Shown here in pieces: positions 33,901 to 36,178 of a stretch of DNA of 36,178 nucleotides. The notes beneath the pieces were generated by a model that was not told where the DNA came from, ran no database searches, and worked only from the letters and a program-made list of their open reading frames with translations. Source of the stretch: JAKRSD01 sp964473995 (lineage in GTDB: Bacteria > Bacteroidota > Bacteroidia > CAIKAF01). The position numbers and the translations under genes are program-made. The stretch covers positions 1-36,178 of the forward strand of contig CAYYRB010000023.1 of NCBI GenBank assembly GCA_964473995.1. Direction: 5' to 3'. Position 1 is the stretch's first letter. Each line of letters starts with the position of its first letter.

Positions 33901-34118
33901 GGTACTCCGTTTATGGCGCGTTCCAAAGGCATGGCTACCGATTTGGTGCATGCTTCCGCATTGGCACCCGTATAGCGGGCTACTACGGTAACCGCAGGCG
34001 GTACAATGTCGGGAAATTGGGTTATGGGAAGTGTGAAAAGAGCAAGTCCCCCCAACAGGGTAATCAATAAGGATATCACGAGTGAGAGAACAGGTCTTCG
34101 GATAAATGTTTCAATCAT
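30996..34118 (-). CDS. RND efflux pump, inner-membrane transporter (HAE1/AcrB-like)
   Basis: A 1040-residue proton-driven multidrug transporter with twelve transmembrane helices and two large periplasmic loops. N-terminus MIETFIRRPVLSLVISLLI and porter-domain motifs (FPDIVPPAVTVVARYTGANAEACTKSVAMPLE) are typical. The proton-relay helix 4 reads AIGIVVDNAIVVVEAV: the first Asp of the AcrB pair is present but the second position is Asn. The helix 10 lysine is kept (GLLGKNAILIVEFA). Hydrophobic substrates are likely; HAE1 is inferred because the heavy-metal (CzcA) signature is absent. It follows the adaptor gene by 26 bases and precedes the outer-membrane factor by 19 bases, all one operon. Confidence 0.96.
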   Translation of the reverse strand: MIETFIRRPVLSLVISLLITLLGGLALFTLPITQFPDIVPPAVTVVARYTGANAEACTKSVAMPLERAINGVPGMTYMSTVTGNDGVTMITIYFEVGTDPDFAAVSVQNRVSTVLDELPEEVIRAGVSTEKEVNSILMYLNITSEDSSMDEPFIYNFTDINVLQELKRIDGVGRAEILGQKEYAMRVWLKPEKMIAYDISAEEVVNMLRAQNVEAAPGKVGESSGKNPYDIQYVLRYKGKFFSPEQYEDLPIRSTDQGAILRLKDIAEVEFGSMSYGMVSKTDGKPSATILIKQRPGSNASEVIENIKQRMAEMKKESFPPSMNYNFAYDVSRFLDASIREVIKTLIEALILVFIVVFIFLQDLRSTIIPALAVPVSLIGTFAFMQIMGFSINLLTLFAMVLAIGIVVDNAIVVVEAVHAKMSEKHLPAKSATIETMKEISGAIVAITLVMSAVFIPVSFLSGPVGVFYRQFSLTLAVAIVISGINALTLTPALCAIILRHTGPKKNLLGRFFDRFNHGYEHLASKYQAILGKTVSRIPVTLIVLLLFLMATFGAAKILPGGFIPMEDQGMIYISVTTPSGSTVERTDKVINQIKRSIKDLPSIENISTLSGYNLVTESAGASYGMGIVNLKAWKERGEGIHEIIDQMKEKTRHIKDAQIEFFPPPTVPGFGNASGFELRILDKTGTGDLVRLSDVTDEFIKDIKADKAIGSAFTSFDVSFPQYLIHIDYDMAAKKGVTVDNAMSTLQTLIGSFYATNFVRFNQMYRVMVQAKPSARKNPNDILRLFVKNNRGEQVPFSTFIQLERVFGPEQVTRYNMYNSSMINGDAADGFSSGDAIQGIQRLAADKLPAGFDYEWSGMTREEILSGNQASIIFLISLVFVYLLLAAQYESFLLPLPVILSLPAGIFGSFLSLKIAGLENNIYAQVALVMLIGLLGKNAILIVEFAIQRRKDGLSVANAAIEGAVSRLRPILMTSFAFIAGLIPLMLASGAGAMGNRSIGTAAAGGMLTGTLLGIFIIPGLYFLFALLSEKLSTKKNSE

Positions 34119-34144
34119 GACAAATTGTGGCGTTTGATTTCAGA

Positions 34145-35248
34145 TTAATAAATTCCGGAAGTGTTCAGGATTTCAGGGATGATGACCTGTCCTTCTTTCA
34201 CAAGTTGAAGTCCTTCGTAAAGTAAAAGTTCATCTTTCGAAAGCCCATTCTTGATGATTACCAGATTTCCAAGTCTGCTTCCTGTTTCCACACTTCTGCG
34301 TTGCACAGTATTTTGGCCATCTGCGACGTACACGTAGTTTTTATCTTGTTGCTCAAATATGCATTTCTGGGGTATTAATAGAAGGCTTTCCGCGGGAATA
34401 CGAATTTGGAGTTTGCCCGAGGCTCCGTGTTTCAACATTTTTTCAGGGTTTGGAAAGAACGCTTTCAGCGCGATAGAACCTGTACCTTCATCAATTTCAC
34501 TTTCGGCAGATTCAATTTTTCCCGTGTACGGATAAATGCTGCCATCCGATAAAATTAAACGGGCTTCCCCATTTTTTATCCAGTCTTTTTTAATGATGGA
34601 CAGATATTCGTTTTCCGAAATGTGAAAATAAGCATACACGTTATTAATGTCCGATATGGTTGTCAGCAGATCTCCTTCTTTTGCCAAACTTCCTTGTTTT
34701 AGCGGAATACGGTCGATAACCCCGTTAAAGGGTGCTTTAATCCGTGTGTATGATAATTGAATTTCGGCAAACGCTACCTGTGCCGCTGCTTCTTCTGCCT
34801 TTGCTTTTGCGGCTTCAAGTTTTGAATTGGCAACGTCCTCTTCTGATGGTGAAAGAATATTTTGACTTACCAGTAACCGTATTCTTTTTTGTTCTACCTG
34901 GGCAACCTGAATCTCTGCCCTTGCATTGGCCAACATGGCTTTCATACTCGCCAGTTTGGTTTGGTATTCGGAATCGTTGATAAAAAAAAGCGATTCCCCC
35001 CGGCTAATTTCCTGACCTTCTTTTACATATATGTTATCTACAAAACCCGAAATGCGCAGACGGATTTCAACATTTTTTTCCGCCTCAATGTCTGCGACAT
35101 ATTCGTTGGTAAGAAAAGTATCCTTTGCCATGGGATTTATTACCGGAAATTTTTCGCGGGCATCCGGATTGTCGTCGGCCGATTTGTTTTCGCATCCTCC
35201 AAAGAATACGACCATGGATGCAAGCACTGCTAAATGAATTGTTTTCAT
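34145..35248 (-). CDS. RND efflux periplasmic adaptor lipoprotein (membrane fusion protein)
   Basis: A 367-residue adaptor that couples the RND pump to the outer-membrane factor. A lipoprotein signal peptide ends in VFFGGC (Cys19), so it should be anchored to the inner membrane. Barrel-sandwich hybrid motifs are seen at ISGFVDNIYVKEGQEISRGESLFFIND and LSYTRIKAPFNGVIDRIPLKQGSLAKEGDLL, flanking a coiled-coil hairpin (~85-150). The beta-barrel and membrane-proximal domains follow (GSIALKAFFPNPEKMLKHGASGKLQIRI). It is the first gene of the three-gene operon, with promoter and inverted repeat at 35276-35309 upstream. Confidence 0.94.
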   Translation of the reverse strand: MKTIHLAVLASMVVFFGGCENKSADDNPDAREKFPVINPMAKDTFLTNEYVADIEAEKNVEIRLRISGFVDNIYVKEGQEISRGESLFFINDSEYQTKLASMKAMLANARAEIQVAQVEQKRIRLLVSQNILSPSEEDVANSKLEAAKAKAEEAAAQVAFAEIQLSYTRIKAPFNGVIDRIPLKQGSLAKEGDLLTTISDINNVYAYFHISENEYLSIIKKDWIKNGEARLILSDGSIYPYTGKIESAESEIDEGTGSIALKAFFPNPEKMLKHGASGKLQIRIPAESLLLIPQKCIFEQQDKNYVYVADGQNTVQRRSVETGSRLGNLVIIKNGLSKDELLLYEGLQLVKEGQVIIPEILNTSGIY

Positions 35249-35275
35249 TCGGTCTAATTAAAATTTATGTGAAAT

Positions 35276-35309
35276 AAAAGATACATCGTCCTCAGCTAAA
35301 TGAGGACAA
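35276..35309 (-). promoter_or_regulatory. Promoter of the RND efflux operon with nested inverted-repeat operator
   Basis: On the minus strand, -33 TTG (35307-35309) and -7 TATCTTTT (35276-35283, one mismatch to TAnnTTTG) are 23 nt apart. The inverted repeat GTCCTCA / TGAGGAC (35288-35307, 6-nt spacer) lies within this interval, the classic place for a repressor. No regulator in the window is linked to it. Confidence 0.6.
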
Positions 35310-35333
35310 TAAACGATGAGCGCTTAATTAAGA

Positions 35334-35738
35334 TTAAGACGGCCTGTACCGAAAAATAAATGCGTAGTACGCGGGCCTGGGTGGGAAATCCCTGAGTAGA
35401 TGATTTAAAAAGGTATGGGTTAAAAATACCTCAGGCAAGCGAAGGATAAAACGGCCCGAATTGGCTTTTACTTCAGTTTGCTTTGACTGACGATTCGAGT
35501 TACGCCTTTTGTTTTTTCTTAAAACATGAAAATCCAGTTCATGATTTCTCAGCTGGCTGTAAAAATTGGAATTCCCGTAATCTCGGTTTTTTTCAATGTA
35601 TATTCCTTCTTTTTTTTGGATTGTACCTGAAAGGAAGGGTGAAATTTCTACCTGAGAAAGCGAACACCACGAAGGACCTGTTACGAACAGGAGCATCGTC
35701 GTTAAAAAAAACAGTGTCGCCTTCTTTATGTTTGGCAT
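35334..35738 (-). CDS. Hypothetical small exported protein
   Basis: A 134-residue protein with a likely signal peptide (KKATLFFLTTMLLFVTGPSWCS) and no recognised domain. The mature part is basic in the middle (LRKNKRRNSNRQSKQTE) and aromatic at the end (PPRPAYYAFIFRYRPS). The ATG at 35738 is preferred to an earlier in-frame start at 35801 because the promoter-like -7 element (35799-35806) would overlap the latter. It lies 85 bases upstream of the efflux adaptor and reads the same way; the efflux operon has its own promoter in between. Whether it is expressed is uncertain. Confidence 0.5.
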   Translation of the reverse strand: MPNIKKATLFFLTTMLLFVTGPSWCSLSQVEISPFLSGTIQKKEGIYIEKNRDYGNSNFYSQLRNHELDFHVLRKNKRRNSNRQSKQTEVKANSGRFILRLPEVFLTHTFLNHLLRDFPPRPAYYAFIFRYRPS

Positions 35739-35798
35739 ATAGGCAATGGTAACGCTTTTTTGGTATTCTTGTTCTTGACCTCGTAAATTTTTTTTTAC

Positions 35799-35806
35799 CA
35801 AAATTA
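35799..35806 (-). promoter_or_regulatory. -7 element of the small exported protein gene
   Basis: TAATTTTG on the minus strand matches TAnnTTTG, 60 nt before the chosen ATG. No -33 TTG is seen. Confidence 0.35.
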
Positions 35807-35886
35807 TTTATTAGGTGTGGTAATTATTTCTTAATGAATTTGTTGATTGTATTTTTTTTACCCGTTTTTTTATTCAAGATTTTTAT

Positions 35887-35906
35887 GATTGATTCCTTAA
35901 TCAATC
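35887..35906. other. 8-bp inverted repeat (hairpin or operator)
   Basis: GATTGATT / AATCAATC with a CCTT spacer is a perfect inverted repeat in the gap before the tandem repeats. No T-run follows on either strand, so it is not a standard terminator. Confidence 0.4.
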
Positions 35907-35925
35907 TGATGAGGGGCAATCATCC

Positions 35926-36178
35926 TGAAATGCGCTCACGTTGTTCGCTTAATTTTTGTCCTTGCAAACAAATGTTTACGGGATTAGTCGCTGCGCTCCT
36001 GATCCCTTGGATGGGCTGTCTTGAATGAAATGCGCTCACGTTGTTCGCTCAATTTTTGTCTTTGCAAACAAATGTAGACGGGATTAGTCGCTGCGCTCCT
36101 GATCCCTTGAGGGGGAGCTGTCTTGAATGAAATGCGCTCACGTTGTTCGCTGTGTTTTTGTCTTTGCAAACAAATGTA
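35926..36178. repeat. Tandem repeats of 100-102 bp, continuing past the window
   Basis: Three unit starts at 35926, 36026 and 36128, the last cut by the window end. Units begin TGAAATGCGCTCACG and differ at only a few positions. Each complete unit holds a hairpin-forming segment GGGATTAG...CTGATCCC around a GC-rich loop. Open frames across them (both strands) simply copy the repeat and look non-coding. The block may be a dispersed intergenic repeat; its true extent is unknown. Confidence 0.88.

Noticed and set aside
35834..36169. Short open frames across the terminal tandem repeats on both strands
   Set aside because: Their translations just repeat with the DNA unit and have no start context or domain; the repeat is better read as non-coding.
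35926..36178. CRISPR array
   Set aside because: The units are ~100 bp and conserved almost along their whole length, with no short repeat/unique spacer alternation and no cas genes nearby.

Overview
The window is an ordinary chromosomal stretch from a member of the Bacteroidota (Bacteroidetes), most likely a free-living Flavobacteriia/Sphingobacteriia/Chitinophagia-type organism. The evidence is a fused MurF-alanine racemase, a very large secreted protein with SprB repeats and a gliding-motility-type (CHU_C, type IX secretion) C-terminus, a Bacteroidetes-type TonB-dependent/beta-barrel receptor with an N-terminal carboxypeptidase-like domain, a lack of Shine-Dalgarno sequences before most genes, and repeated occurrence of the Bacteroidetes promoter -7 element TAnnTTTG, sometimes with a -33 TTG. 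No rRNA, tRNA, CRISPR array, prophage or insertion sequence was recognised. Base composition looks even, so most of the window reads as core genome.

Layout. 1-293: the start of a GT39/ArnT-like membrane glycosyltransferase, cut by the window edge. 547-916: thioredoxin with its own promoter and terminator. 1004-4582: a TetR regulator with a perfect palindromic operator, and the large CHU_C/SprB-repeat surface protein. 4744-5597: a DUF6132-like / rhodanese / thioredoxin operon for thiol or sulfur chemistry. 5686-6882: a PLP aminotransferase, divergent from a small membrane protein and a membrane-anchored metallophosphoesterase (6997-8783). 8906-10942: rpsA (ribosomal protein S1) with a structured leader and a strong terminator. 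11086-12213: a secreted CAP-domain protein. 12272-12967: rsmI. 12971-14953: a porin-like outer-membrane protein, divergent from rdgB, recG and murB (15039-18860). 18872-21328: an outer-membrane receptor. 21433-22329: an EamA exporter, divergent from a J-domain membrane protein. 22935-25424: murF-alr. 25477-26427: a lysine-rich nucleoid protein with five AT-hook-like motifs. 26428-26831: an AT-rich gap with an orphan terminator. 26832-27422: thymidine kinase. 27538-29522: a hypothetical gene overlapping an M28 peptidase. 29528-35248: a tripartite RND efflux operon (adaptor, pump, outer-membrane factor). 35334-35738: a small putative secreted protein. 35926 to the end: 100-102 bp tandem repeats running off the window.

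How the genes work together. MurB and MurF-Alr supply peptidoglycan precursors. RecG, RdgB and Tdk handle DNA repair and nucleotide-pool hygiene. RpsA and RsmI serve the ribosome. The envelope set (RND pump, porin, TonB receptor, CHU_C protein, CAP protein, M28 peptidase) is typical of a secretory Bacteroidetes envelope. I see no clearly new multi-gene system. The best leads are regulatory: an inverted repeat sitting exactly between the -33 and -7 elements of the efflux operon, a 27-bp palindrome in the TetR promoter, a promoter placed inside a terminator loop just before murF-alr, a consensus AGGAGG held in a hairpin between two possible rpsA start codons, several promoters placed to give leaderless or nearly leaderless mRNAs, and the terminal tandem repeats. 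Protein-level leads are the AT-hook nucleoid protein and the CAP protein with a second, degenerate CAP-like half.
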